A stretch of 21,095 bases of DNA from Nitrososphaeraceae archaeon (GCA_025922715.1 JAICHH010000013.1:1-21095); one strand, 5' to 3'. Counted from the first letter of the stretch, positions 1 through 8,514 are shown. The notes: generated by a model from the sequence alone, not told the origin. Translations and numbers: made by a program.

Positions 1-284
1 AGAAGAAACAGAATCTATGTCTTGATAAAGCATATCATTCTAAGGAAGTAGAACAAGAAATTATCAAAAGAGGATACATACCACATATATGTCATAGAAG
101 AGAAAAGAAGAAAATTATTTCCTAAAAAGCATCTCGGAAGAAGATGGTAGTAGAGAGAATAGATTCATAGCATAACAAATTCAGGAAATTATTTACAAGG
201 TATGAGAAGAAAGATGAGAACTGCCTTTGTCTTGTAGAATTGGCAGATAGCCTTATTATTTACAGGAGGTTAATTTTAGGATAG
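1..284 (+). pseudogene. IS5-family transposase, 3' remnant with two in-frame stops
   Basis: Read in the frame beginning at position 3, this gives the C-terminal part of an IS5-family DDE transposase. It starts inside LCLDKAYHSKEVEQEIIKRG (the region around the second catalytic Asp) and later has VVERIDS, HNKFRKLFTRYEKK and LIIYRRLILG, the usual C-terminal block with the catalytic Glu in VVER. The frame is interrupted by TAA at 123-125 and TAG at 168-170. The TAG falls where relatives normally have Trp (NSWHNRF), so it looks like a TGG-to-TAG change. The gene ends with TAG at 282-284. The 5' part lies outside the window. The element cannot make a full transposase; family assignment is from remembered motifs and is fairly sure. 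Confidence 0.8.
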
Positions 285-288
285 GCTC

Positions 289-450
289 TTAATCATAATC
301 GTTAGCATTTGATTCACCTTCGTATTGTTCTTCTTCAAGTTTATCATCTTCCTCTTCTTGTTTATCATCCTCTTGGTGGTGAGTCTCCTCCCTCATTTCT
401 TCTCTTTCAGAGTCATCACTATCTTTTTCTCTTTCTGATTTATCACTCAT
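289..450 (-). CDS. small highly acidic hypothetical protein
   Basis: A 53-aa reading starting at ATG 448-450 (MSDKSEREKDSDDSEREE...), extremely rich in Glu, Asp, Lys and Gln, with no predicted membrane segment or cysteine. An in-frame ATG at 496-498 would add 16 hydrophobic residues (MLWDNTVINYTPIMII), but the acidic part starts naturally at the inner Met, so I prefer it. No convincing ribosome-binding site is seen. It sits between two dead transposase remnants, which makes it uncertain. Low-complexity acidic proteins of this kind are common in halotolerant and soil archaea, but such composition can also arise by chance from GAA/GAT-rich DNA. Function unknown. Confidence 0.35.
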   Translation of the reverse strand: MSDKSEREKDSDDSEREEMREETHHQEDDKQEEEDDKLEEEQYEGESNANDYD

Positions 451-534
451 AATTATCATAATAGGGGTATAGTTAATAACTGTATTATCCCATAACATCT
501 GTTACACTATTTTACTTGGTAATAAGAGTAAGGA

Positions 535-1335
535 GTGTTGTTACACCGAATGCAGTTTAAGCGAGATTTAGAAAAGATAAGACGATGGTGTGTAAGATGC
601 AAACTGGAAGGATGGAAAGTAACCGATATTTGTAAAACTGTACACATATCAAGGATGAATTTCTACAGATACTGGAACAGGTACAAAAAAGAAGGAGGAT
701 TGAATGGACTAAAAGATAGATCTAAAAGACCACATACAATTCATAGAACAGATAAAAAGACAGAACAAAAAGTAGTACAGTTAAGAAAGAAGTACCAATA
801 CTGTCCTCACAAGATACAGGGAACTCTTGCAAATCAATACAAAATAAAGATTGGGCATATGACTATATACAGAATTTTATGCAAAAGTGGATTGAACAAT
901 AATCCTCTAGCTATACCCAGAAAGAAGAGAAAATACATAGGATTTGAGCGTATATTTCCAAATGAATTGTTGCAGATTGACCTAAAAGTTATAGAAAGTG
1001 AAGGACAATGGTTGATATCGATTTTTGATGATCATAGTAGGTATGTATTGTCATCTATCAAATGTATAGAAGGTACATAAGACAGGATCATACATCTATT
1101 GAAACGTACAATCAAATGATATGGAAAACCATTACAGATACTGACAGAACATGGTTCACAATTCTATAATTCACATTCTAAATTGCAGTCAAATTTTGAT
1201 TCTTTCTGTAAGGAACATGATATACAACATGTTATGGGTAAGTGTTCATCAATACAAAAAGGAAGGACTAATTTTTGCATATATAATGATAAATGTAATA
1301 GAAAATTTTAATCGCTATCAAAAAATTTGGTAAAT
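535..1335 (+). pseudogene. IS481-like (DDE integrase-core) transposase, inactivated
   Basis: An open stretch from GTG 535 (or ATG 550) to TAA 1078-1080 encodes an N-terminal helix-turn-helix (WKVTDICKTVHISRMNFYRY) and the start of an rve/integrase core (LLQIDLKVI with the first catalytic Asp, then WLISIFDDHSRYVLSSI). The same frame continues past the TAA with LLKRTIK, a TGA at 1117-1119 where relatives have Trp (IKWYGKP), then ILTEHGSQFYNSHSK and CKEHDIQHVMGK, to TAA 1309-1311. The second catalytic Asp (usual TDHGSQF) is Glu here. Near 1235 the similarity moves to another frame (HQYKKEG...VIENFNRYQKIW), which would hold the last catalytic Glu. Two stops, a frameshift and a catalytic substitution mean the element is dead. 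No clear terminal inverted repeats were found. Confidence 0.78.
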
Positions 1336-1473
1336 AATATCTCATTGAAGATAAAAATAATGAAGTTTGAGTAATAACTTTATGCAAAAGAAATGAATCA
1401 AGTTCAGATATACATATAGAATCGTATTTCATTCTCATGATAATTTGCTTATAACTTTGTAAAAATATAATTT

Positions 1474-2454
1474 TTAGTCAGCCGAGTTAATTTTTATAAA
1501 ATTTTTAAATTTGTATTCTTCGCTGTTGCCGTTATTTGTCATGTACAATGTATCATTTTCAGGGGAAAATTTGTCTAGACCTTTTATATCCAATTCGACT
1601 TCAAATTTTTTTAGCACAGATAAGATAACTTTATAGTCAATATTACTTATAGCTTGAATTGCTGCTCCTTCGCCAACAGTAGTGCCTTTAGGAGAATAAA
1701 TAGTACCACCAACCATTCCTGGACCAAAGGAGTTTCCAGGAGCTCCCAAATTGAGTAATACTCCGCCGGACATGTACAGACCTGAATTATATCCTGCTCC
1801 AAATGTTATCAAGCTCCCTCCTCTGGCTTGACCCATAGCTCTTTCCATGCATCCCTTTCTGACAAGAATATCTACACCATGACTATCTTCTGTAGCCTGA
1901 TTGTTCTGTCCTGCAAGTTCTGTAGCCAAACCATCAACTATAATTTTCCCACTATAACCTTTATCAGCCAGTCCATTTTCAGCATGACCTTTTACTGTCC
2001 AAGTTCCATTAAAATTACAGCCAGCTGCAAAAAAATTCCCAACACTCCCCTCTACCATTAGATCTAGTTTTACAGGTTCTTTGAAACTGAGAATTCCAAT
2101 TCTATAAAGGGCTTTAGGATTTTTTATGGTAATTTTATTTTCACCTTCAATTATTTTCCTTTTTAGAATTGAATTTACGGTTCTTTCATATATCAAAGGT
2201 GAACTGATAATATCCCTGAATTTTTCTAAACAAGCCTTTTTTAGTCCTTTAGGAAGATTTATCCCATATTTTCTATATAACCTAAAATTGAGTCGTTCAA
2301 ATTGCTCTTCTGGATTTGATGTATTAGAACCTATAGAATCAGCAACTGATCTTATTTCATCGATATCGAGAATATACAATATATCTCCAATATTTAGCAA
2401 AGTTACAGATATATCTTTTATTATATCAAAATAAATAGAATATAAAACAATCAC
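1474..2454 (-). CDS. glxC: glutamate synthase GXGXG-domain subunit (GlxC-like)
   Basis: Stand-alone GXGXG (right-handed beta-helix) domain, equivalent to the C-terminal domain of bacterial GltB and to GlxC/MgsB of split synthases. After a helical N-terminal part (about 30-120) comes the repeat region with Gly-rich turns: NFFAAGCNFNGTWTVKGHAE, GQARGGSLITFGAGYNSG, GVLLNLGAPGNSFGPGMVGG. In the family this domain braces the amidotransferase and FMN domains and has no catalytic residues of its own. Start: the longest form (326 aa) begins at GTG 2454 directly after a stop codon. A TTG at 2377-2379 preceded by GGAG with a 5-nt spacer would start the protein at YILDIDEIRSVAD (301 aa), and I think it is the better start. 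It is separated by 577 bp from the other synthase genes and probably has its own promoter. Confidence 0.82.
   Translation of the reverse strand: MIVLYSIYFDIIKDISVTLLNIGDILYILDIDEIRSVADSIGSNTSNPEEQFERLNFRLYRKYGINLPKGLKKACLEKFRDIISSPLIYERTVNSILKRKIIEGENKITIKNPKALYRIGILSFKEPVKLDLMVEGSVGNFFAAGCNFNGTWTVKGHAENGLADKGYSGKIIVDGLATELAGQNNQATEDSHGVDILVRKGCMERAMGQARGGSLITFGAGYNSGLYMSGGVLLNLGAPGNSFGPGMVGGTIYSPKGTTVGEGAAIQAISNIDYKVILSVLKKFEVELDIKGLDKFSPENDTLYMTNNGNSEEYKFKNFIKINSAD
2385..2388 (-). promoter_or_regulatory. ribosome-binding site supporting an internal TTG start of the GXGXG gene
   Basis: On the minus strand GGAG lies 5 nt before TTG 2377-2379. The upstream GTG at 2454 has no comparable site. 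This favours the 301-aa form. Confidence 0.4.
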
Positions 2455-3031
2455 CTATACTGGATTATCTTGGAGATATCTTCCTTTTTTATCCTGACCC
2501 ACCTACCAATAGTAAGAGAATAGATTTTGATTGGATATAAGAAAGGAAGGATGAAAAATAGTATTATAATCAACCATTTGCTTAATTAGTTAACCTGTGA
2601 AATTCACATTATAATATGTATTTAAATAACAAAACAATTTGCTTATAACAAATTACAATATTTCAAGATTCTGCTATAATGCTATAAAAATTTAATCAAA
2701 TCTTAAAGACTCATTTAACACTCAGAATCTAAAAGTTCTAGAAATTAGAAAAGGTAATTTCATAAGAATAGAAATTAAAAATTAGAAAATGATATTAAGT
2801 TAAGTTAAGGAAACTTAATATTATTGGTATAATAAAGAGCCGATATATTCTTTCCCCCCCATTCTAGTATTATACTATATTTATTTGTTCCAGATTAGAA
2901 TAATTATAATGAAATATATTACAATAAAATTATAAAAAAATTGTGTAACATACACACCAGGAGTTTAGAACAAATAGTAATATTTTATTAGTAATCTTAA
3001 AAATTTGATTTGAAAAACTAAGTTACCTGAT
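2455..3031. other. 577-bp intergenic region between amidotransferase and GXGXG genes
   Basis: Very AT-rich, no credible ORF on either strand. It contains a 10-bp hairpin (2792-2821, listed separately) and a run of seven C at 2854-2860. It probably holds the 3' end of the glnA-led operon and the promoter of the GXGXG gene. Confidence 0.6.
2792..2821 (-). terminator. candidate hairpin downstream of the glnA-gltB-amidotransferase operon
   Basis: The inverted repeat ATATTAAGTT (2792-2801) / AACTTAATAT (2812-2821) is a perfect 10-bp stem with a 10-nt loop. On the minus strand it lies about 210 bp past the amidotransferase stop and is followed by U-rich RNA. Archaeal termination mainly needs U-tracts, so the hairpin itself may be incidental. 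Confidence 0.3.
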
Positions 3032-3907
3032 TTAATTAGGTATGGATCTGGTTTTCATCTCATTATAAAATATTTTTGGTTTTCCAGGTTGGGGAGTTTC
3101 TACATAAAATGTTGCTCCTACAGAATCCAAAGCAGATAAATCAGTAGCCATTGCCCAGAAAGGTGGATAGTTTCTATTGCCTGGATTATATCCGAAAATA
3201 CCTTTTCGTGCTCCAAACTTATCTCTCACTAAAGCAAGAGAATTGGATGTAGCAACTATATATGTAAATGGGCCATCTGCTTTTTTTATTAATTCATAAT
3301 TTGCCTTTTCTAGATCACCATGTCTCAAAAGCTGATCTGCAATGAATACGGCAATTACTTCAGAATCACATCTAGTAAATAAATGATATCCTTGAAGTTC
3401 AAGTGAAGACCTTAATTTGGAATAGTTTGTTATTTCGCCATTATGTACTACTGCTATATCAGGCATCACTATAGTACTGAATGGATGTGCATTATCAGGA
3501 GTAACTCTACTACTAGTGGCTATCCTCAAATGGCCTATGCCATGGGTACCCTGAATTGACCTTATTTTATATTTTGCATCAAGGTCCCTTACAAGCCCAA
3601 TATCTTTTAGAAGGTTCATTTCTTTTGCAAAACTTGTGATTACAATATTGGGATCTTGAGTTAATTCATAAAAAGTTTTATCTAATCTCTCTGGAGGTAC
3701 TTTTTCTGTTACGGGATTGTACTTCCCATTGTTTTTTCTAAAGTAATCTAGTTTGTAAAACTCTTTGTTTGTTTCTTTATTAAAGATGGCCACACCTGTA
3801 CTATCCTGAGCCCTTATCTGCTGACTTTCCATCATTTTATAAAGAAGACATCCAATAGGAAAATCCTTATTACGATTTTCCATCATCACAGCACATATTC
3901 CACACAT
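3032..3907 (-). CDS. glxB: glutamate synthase amidotransferase subunit (class-II GATase, GlxB-like)
   Basis: 291-aa class-II (Ntn-type) glutamine amidotransferase. It begins MCGICAV, so after Met removal Cys2 is the N-terminal nucleophile that hydrolyses glutamine and releases ammonia. Further family motifs are visible: GHLRIATSS (substrate Arg), NAHPF, HNGEITNYSKL (oxyanion-hole Asn-Gly) and FTRCDSEVI. There is no sugar-isomerase or PRPP domain, which separates it from GlmS and PurF; its length fits the free-standing GlxB/MgsA type of split glutamate synthases. It starts 3 nt after the preceding gene's stop, so it is co-transcribed and probably translationally coupled with the FMN-domain paralogue. 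Expected role: supply ammonia to the FMN subunit, with the GXGXG protein holding the complex together. Confidence 0.9.
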   Translation of the reverse strand: MCGICAVMMENRNKDFPIGCLLYKMMESQQIRAQDSTGVAIFNKETNKEFYKLDYFRKNNGKYNPVTEKVPPERLDKTFYELTQDPNIVITSFAKEMNLLKDIGLVRDLDAKYKIRSIQGTHGIGHLRIATSSRVTPDNAHPFSTIVMPDIAVVHNGEITNYSKLRSSLELQGYHLFTRCDSEVIAVFIADQLLRHGDLEKANYELIKKADGPFTYIVATSNSLALVRDKFGARKGIFGYNPGNRNYPPFWAMATDLSALDSVGATFYVETPQPGKPKIFYNEMKTRSIPN

Positions 3908-3910
3908 ATT

Positions 3911-5086
3911 TTATTCCCTTACTATAGATCTAACAACTTCTTGAGTTTCTGACGAATTGAGTTTTATTCCTTTCTCACTAACGTACTCGTTAACAACCTG
4001 CTCGATCATCTCCTTATAAGTTCTGTCGATTCCTTCAAGGGGAATATCACCTTGTATGCTTGCATCTATACTTGATGTACGCAAATCAGAAGGAGATAAA
4101 TTATGAAAATCACTATATCCCAAAGCAGCAGGAATTCCTTTAATTTCACCTTTTGTTCCTACCATATGACGATAAACATTATCTGCAATCGAACTGACAT
4201 CGGAAGGTTTTTCAGAATACATGTTAGAATGTGCTATCAACATACTTGTAGAATATCCTACGACATTTGCTCCAAGTGCTGCTGCCTTTACGATCTTACC
4301 TGCACTGTTCACATCGCCTGCAATTACCAATATTGCATTATCATCATCATTTTCCTCTCTTCCTTTGTAATAGTCGTTTATAGCCTTCTTTGCATCATGA
4401 ATCACTGCTATTGCATGTTTTCCTTTGTATCTTTCATTTTTTGTTACCTTATCGGTATCTACTATAATTCCATCAGCTCCTTCCTCTAGTATTGTTTTAA
4501 TATACAATGGAAAAACTTCACTGACATCTACCAATAATGGGCCATCAAATTCTTTTCTAAAATTCTGGAGCATCTTCAGAGAGGTTTCGTCTTTATATTG
4601 TAACATTAATCCTTCTGGATGAGATTTTTTATAATCTTCCAAACCATCATTTATATCAAAAGGTACTTTTTTGAATAATGGATATTTTCTTTTATTATCT
4701 TTTGTGGTATTGATTTCGATTTCTGAAATTAACCCTAATACATTTCCTTTTTCAGCAAGCCGGTTTAAGGCAACATGTACAGATTCTAAAGAACTATAAT
4801 GAATTGCAATATTTCCATATATTATCAAAGGTATATTCAAAATAACTTTTCTCGACCTTTTTCTTCCTATGGATATGTCTAGGCTTATGGTTTCCCGATA
4901 AGGATCATAAGGTGGCCTCGACAGTTGTGCTCCGATTGCAGTTACAAAATCCCATAGATTTATCGCTTTGGAATTAATATTATAAAGGTTTCTAACCTCA
5001 TCATCGATTGAAGTAAATCGTGGAGTACCTGTCTTTGCAAGCTCCAAAATAGCTTTTCTAATGATAAACTTGTCAGCATCATTCAA
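3911..5086 (-). CDS. degenerate glutamate synthase FMN-domain paralogue, lacking the Fe-S cysteines
   Basis: 391 aa, related to the glutamate synthase alpha/beta-barrel. Recognisable parts are LVDVSEV...ILEEGADGIIVDTDKV (about 185-213) and an FMN-phosphate-like segment ILVIAGDVNSAGKIVKAAALGANVVG (about 252-277, quoted here only as landmarks at both ends). At the place where active subunits carry C-x5-C-x4-C, this protein has SMLIAHSNMYS; there is no cysteine anywhere in it. The GGTGA(A/S)P motif is also missing. So it is unlikely to do the 3Fe-4S-dependent chemistry and may be a structural or regulatory partner of the true FMN subunit. It starts at TTG 5084-5086, overlapping the stop of the upstream gene (TTGA) with a GGAGG 10 nt upstream. 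It could alternatively act on another substrate; that is not visible from sequence. Confidence 0.7.
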   Translation of the reverse strand: MNDADKFIIRKAILELAKTGTPRFTSIDDEVRNLYNINSKAINLWDFVTAIGAQLSRPPYDPYRETISLDISIGRKRSRKVILNIPLIIYGNIAIHYSSLESVHVALNRLAEKGNVLGLISEIEINTTKDNKRKYPLFKKVPFDINDGLEDYKKSHPEGLMLQYKDETSLKMLQNFRKEFDGPLLVDVSEVFPLYIKTILEEGADGIIVDTDKVTKNERYKGKHAIAVIHDAKKAINDYYKGREENDDDNAILVIAGDVNSAGKIVKAAALGANVVGYSTSMLIAHSNMYSEKPSDVSSIADNVYRHMVGTKGEIKGIPAALGYSDFHNLSPSDLRTSSIDASIQGDIPLEGIDRTYKEMIEQVVNEYVSEKGIKLNSSETQEVVRSIVRE

Positions 5087-6603
5087 TTTGATGTGTCCTC
5101 CAATGTTTTATTCACTTTATGATCCTTCAAACATCTTCTCTTATCAATCACCATCTTTACTATTTCCTTTACCGGATCTTTAAAAGTCCGACCGTCCACT
5201 AATGGCAATCCACAAATCATGCTAGTCAACTCATCTGTTGCAACTAGATCCTCTCTCCTAAGATCATGAATACTTTTTCTTCCTACTGAACCAGCAATGT
5301 TTTTGAGTTCAAGTAATGTTCCTTTAACATAATTTACTATTCCATTTACACTTGTCTGTATATCCAATTTTTCATATGACCCAGTTAACCCAGCGGGACA
5401 TACATTTGTATAACAATCTTGTACAAGAGTACACCCCATTGAAAGAAGAAATCCTGTTCCTATACCAACACCATTAGCCCCTAATGCAATACATTTTGCA
5501 ATTCTCTCTGAATCCCATACACTACCATGAACTATTAATCTAAATTCGTCTCTTTCATTCGTTGAATAATAATTTTCAATTGCTTCTCTTGAAGGTTTGA
5601 GAGACGGTATTGTATTTATTCCAATGATATCTCGAAGTTCCCATGGGGCAGCACCAGTACCTCCAACAAAACCATCAATTGATGCCGCATCTGCATATGA
5701 CTTTAGGATAATTTCAATATCGTCGTATACTCGAGAACATCCAACCTTTACAATTATCGGAGTGCGCCAATCAGTAATTTCTCGTAACTCCAGAATCTTT
5801 GCTACCAAATCTTCAGGTCCCAAAATATCAAGATGTCTAGAGGGTGAATGCGCTGCTTTATATGATGGTATTCCTCTATTTTCAGCAACCAAGTCTGTTA
5901 CCTTCGGACCTGGTAATAATCCTCCATGACCTATCTTTGCACCCTGACCAATTTTTATTTCTATACCATCAGCATTCAAGAGATAACTAGGATCTTTCCA
6001 GAACCTTCCAGATGCATATTGGGTAATTAGTGGATATAAACGACAAAAAAGATTATCCCTATCTATTGAATCTAAGTGGTGCTCTTTCAATAGTCGGTCA
6101 GTATAGCTTAGGATATATTCGTGTCTTTTCTTAGAAACATCTGACCACGATTCTTCTGAACCATATAGTTCCCACGGTAATGCTCCGCCCTCACCTGTAT
6201 TCATTATGACTCTTATCCCCTCTTTAGCAAGTCTATTTAACGCAAGATGCAAGGCTATTTTAGCAGGAAGTTTTAACGAGCCATAGCTCATTCCTGAAAC
6301 AAGAAATGGTACGTCTGAAGTTATGATATTGCTAGAATATCTTCCTCCTAATGTGAATATAGTGTTAATGTTATTGTAGGTGGTATAATCACCTTCTTTA
6401 GTTCGTAGCTTTGATCCAATTATTTTAATAGAAGGAAAATAATCATTTGGAGATCGAGCTCCTAGACCTGAATATGGAATTTCTGAGTCGTTTACTTTTC
6501 TTACGTCAACTATCAGTTTATTTAGATCAAAATAGCTATTCGATGATTCAGCTGCTCTTAGAAGATGTCTTTTAAGTTCCAATATATCTTTTGAATAAGG
6601 CAT
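5083..6603 (-). CDS. gltB: glutamate synthase FMN/[3Fe-4S] catalytic subunit
   Basis: 506-aa catalytic subunit of an archaeal split glutamate synthase. The barrel motifs are in order: PFLVSGMSYGS (about 99-109), NTGEGGALP (135-143), YASGRFW (196-202), IEIKIGQGAKIGHGGLLPGP (214-233), a conserved Lys in IIVKVGCS, and DGFVGGTGAAP (310-320). The cysteines C391, C397 and C402 (C-x5-C-x4-C) match the [3Fe-4S] ligands. In the family this part condenses ammonia with 2-oxoglutarate and reduces the product to glutamate with electrons probably from ferredoxin; no GltD-type NADPH subunit is seen here. It lies 36 bp after glnA and overlaps the next gene by 4 bp. N-methylglutamate synthase is an alternative activity, but no methylamine genes are nearby. 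Confidence 0.9.
   Translation of the reverse strand: MPYSKDILELKRHLLRAAESSNSYFDLNKLIVDVRKVNDSEIPYSGLGARSPNDYFPSIKIIGSKLRTKEGDYTTYNNINTIFTLGGRYSSNIITSDVPFLVSGMSYGSLKLPAKIALHLALNRLAKEGIRVIMNTGEGGALPWELYGSEESWSDVSKKRHEYILSYTDRLLKEHHLDSIDRDNLFCRLYPLITQYASGRFWKDPSYLLNADGIEIKIGQGAKIGHGGLLPGPKVTDLVAENRGIPSYKAAHSPSRHLDILGPEDLVAKILELREITDWRTPIIVKVGCSRVYDDIEIILKSYADAASIDGFVGGTGAAPWELRDIIGINTIPSLKPSREAIENYYSTNERDEFRLIVHGSVWDSERIAKCIALGANGVGIGTGFLLSMGCTLVQDCYTNVCPAGLTGSYEKLDIQTSVNGIVNYVKGTLLELKNIAGSVGRKSIHDLRREDLVATDELTSMICGLPLVDGRTFKDPVKEIVKMVIDKRRCLKDHKVNKTLEDTSN
5097..5101 (-). promoter_or_regulatory. GGAGG ribosome-binding site for a TTG start
   Basis: GGAGG on the minus strand lies inside the 3' end of the FMN synthase gene, 10 nt before TTG 5086. 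It decides the unusual start and indicates translational coupling of the two genes. Confidence 0.6.
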
Positions 6604-6639
6604 GGTGATGGTTATCCAACTTTAGAAATATAACAATTA

Positions 6640-8157
6640 TCAGACATTTCCATACATGTAGAATTCTCTTGGAGATGGAATTGAGGCAACTTTTGCATGT
6701 TCATCTTTTTTAATATCGCAATACATATCGATAAAATCATTTGTAAATGCCGATTTTAAAAATTCTGTGTCGGATTCTAATGACTCTATAGCATCTTGTA
6801 AAGATGTGGGTAATTTTTTGATTCCATATTCCTTTTTTTTCTGTTCGGAGAGTTTATAGATATCTTCATCTACAGGATCAGGTGTAGAAGTTTTTTTAGT
6901 GATACCATCTATACCTGCCAGCAACAATGCTGCCTCAACAAGATAGATATTTGAGCTAGGATCAGGTGTTCTGTACTCTATCCTCTTTCTTCTTTTCATT
7001 TTCCTAAAATGAGCGGGAATCCTGATACTCACTGATCTGTTCATCTTGCTCCATGCAACATTTATTGGAGCCTCATATCCTGGCACTAACCTTCTATAGG
7101 AATTCGTTGTAGGATTTGTTAAAGCACATAGTGCCTCAGCATGTTCTATCAATCCTCCAATATAGTAAAGTGCTGTTTGACTCAACTCTGCATATTCGTC
7201 TGCCGCATCATAAAACAAGTTTACGTCTTGATTTTTATTCCTTGCCCACAGACTTTGACTAACATGCATCCCAGATCCGTTATCGAGTGCAACAGGTTTT
7301 GGCATAAAATTTGCAATCATTCCACGTTTTGCAGCAGTTTCCTTTACTGTTTTTTTGTATGTAACTACTTGATCAGCCATAGGAACAAGCTGATCAAATG
7401 ACATTTGTATTTCACATTGTCCAGCAGTAGCTACTTCGTGGTGATGGGCTTCGACCTTTATGCCAAAATGTTGATGTAATGTATCAGATACTTCATCCCT
7501 AAAATCTGTTAAACTATCTGCAGGTGGAGCAGGAAAATATCCACTTCTAAAAGGAATCGTGTATCCACCACCACTTCCATTGCCATTTCCCCATGGAGCC
7601 TCTGCAGATTCAATAGAATATCCAGTACCACCAGAGCAATTAACTGCTGACATTGGAGTTGGCAACAATGTTATTTTGTTAAATACAAAAAATTCTAATT
7701 CTGGACCCCAATAGCTTTTCTCAAAACCTTTATCCTTTGCAATTTGATCAGCCTTCTGTGCAATAAACCTAGGATCTCTTGAGTAACGTGTACCATTAAA
7801 ACCTTCATATATATCAACAAACATGCGAGCACCCTTTGATGCATATGTGTTACCTTTATTGTGATGATCTTTATCAAAATAATCTGGCAAAATAGCAAAA
7901 GTAGATGGATCTGGTTTTAGTATCATGTCTGATTCTTGTATTTCTTTGAAGCCTTTAATAGAACTTCCATCTAGTCTAGGAATACCATTCCTGAACGCTT
8001 CTTCTGTTATTTCATCGCTGTGGACACTTATTTGTTGTAAGAAACCAAATGGATCACAAAAATTCAATCTAATCCATTTTATCTTTGCTTGTTCTATTTC
8101 ATTTAATATTTCAATCTGTTTTTTATTTTGATCTAAATCTGTTTTAGCTATCTGCAT
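6640..8157 (-). CDS. glnA: glutamine synthetase, type I
   Basis: 505-aa GSI enzyme making glutamine from glutamate, ammonium and ATP in the cytoplasm. Visible motifs: an N-terminal beta-grasp region with RLDGSSIKGFKEIQESDM (the conserved Asp loop), ELEFFVF (about 153-159, metal-binding Glu), APPADSLTDFRDE, HHHEVATAGQCEI (about 238-250, metal-binding Glu pair), DNGSGMHVSQS (metal-binding His near 298), NSYRRLVPGYEAP (glutamate-binding Arg) and RIEYRTPDP. The C-terminal region around DEDIYKLSEQKKKEYG lacks the canonical adenylylation consensus NLYDLPPEE, so control by covalent AMP attachment is unlikely. It is the first gene of the nitrogen operon; a TATA-like element 22-30 bp before the ATG suggests a leaderless or nearly leaderless mRNA. 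The divergent Lrp gene is the obvious candidate regulator. Confidence 0.96.
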   Translation of the reverse strand: MQIAKTDLDQNKKQIEILNEIEQAKIKWIRLNFCDPFGFLQQISVHSDEITEEAFRNGIPRLDGSSIKGFKEIQESDMILKPDPSTFAILPDYFDKDHHNKGNTYASKGARMFVDIYEGFNGTRYSRDPRFIAQKADQIAKDKGFEKSYWGPELEFFVFNKITLLPTPMSAVNCSGGTGYSIESAEAPWGNGNGSGGGYTIPFRSGYFPAPPADSLTDFRDEVSDTLHQHFGIKVEAHHHEVATAGQCEIQMSFDQLVPMADQVVTYKKTVKETAAKRGMIANFMPKPVALDNGSGMHVSQSLWARNKNQDVNLFYDAADEYAELSQTALYYIGGLIEHAEALCALTNPTTNSYRRLVPGYEAPINVAWSKMNRSVSIRIPAHFRKMKRRKRIEYRTPDPSSNIYLVEAALLLAGIDGITKKTSTPDPVDEDIYKLSEQKKKEYGIKKLPTSLQDAIESLESDTEFLKSAFTNDFIDMYCDIKKDEHAKVASIPSPREFYMYGNV

Positions 8158-8178
8158 ATAATATTGTTGATGTACTAA

Positions 8179-8187
8179 AATATAAAG
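8179..8187 (-). promoter_or_regulatory. TATA box of glnA
   Basis: On the minus strand CTACTTTATATTTT lies about 22-30 bp before the glnA ATG. An archaeal start about 25 bp downstream of it would fall at or next to the start codon. Confidence 0.5.
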
Positions 8188-8210
8188 TAGATCATCTATT
8201 TAATTAACAA

Positions 8211-8220
8211 ATGACAAATA
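8211..8220 (+). promoter_or_regulatory. ATGACAAATA motif upstream of glnA, candidate Lrp half-site
   Basis: This decamer recurs exactly, in reverse orientation, at 8505-8514 beside the lrp TATA box. It lies about 25-30 bp upstream of the glnA TATA box, where an archaeal activator would bind. The link to Lrp is inferred from position only. Confidence 0.4.
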
Positions 8221-8476
8221 GAATCAGTAATTTATTAACATACATTAAAAAATATTCACAATATATACGTAAAAATATAATCGTATTTTTTGGAACACAA
8301 TATATATGTATACATAAAAGATAAAAAATATATAAAAATTTTTTAGTGAATTGTTATTAGAATTTTTATTCCTTTTCAGCCAAGTATATACTTGGAAAAT
8401 TTTATTATAGTATTTTAATTAACAATAGATAAAATCAATTTTATGTACAATAGTAAATTTATATTTTGCTTAATAA

Positions 8477-8514
8477 ATGACAACCACAATTCTTAAATAC
8501 TTTTTATTTGTCAT
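8477..8514. promoter_or_regulatory. inverted repeat ATGACAA/TTGTCAT around the lrp TATA box
   Basis: ATGACAA at 8477-8483 and TTGTCAT at 8508-8514 form a perfect 7-bp inverted repeat with centres 31 bp apart, about three helical turns. Between them is CTTAAATAC (8492-8500), a good archaeal TATA box. Binding here would block the promoter, as expected for an autoregulating Lrp protein. Confidence 0.45.

Noticed and set aside
1151..1333. Independent 60-aa gene at 1151-1333
   Set aside because: It overlaps the IS481-like remnant, and its end (VIENFNRYQKIW) is the frameshifted C-terminal part of that transposase.
489..2955. TGTTACAC near 489 and 537 and its complement near 2942 as ends of a large composite element
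   Set aside because: Only 7-8 bp match, the distance is not that of an IS481 element, and the interval contains the GXGXG synthase gene. Not enough to call terminal repeats.
4103..4489. Plus-strand ORFs of 60-130 codons inside the synthase, glnA, GXGXG and phosphatase genes (for example 4103-4489, 5597-5929, 7141-7401, 2126-2434)
   Set aside because: They lie antisense to well-supported genes, their translations are Ser/Ile/Phe/Cys-rich and resemble no family; they are shadows of the minus-strand coding sequence.
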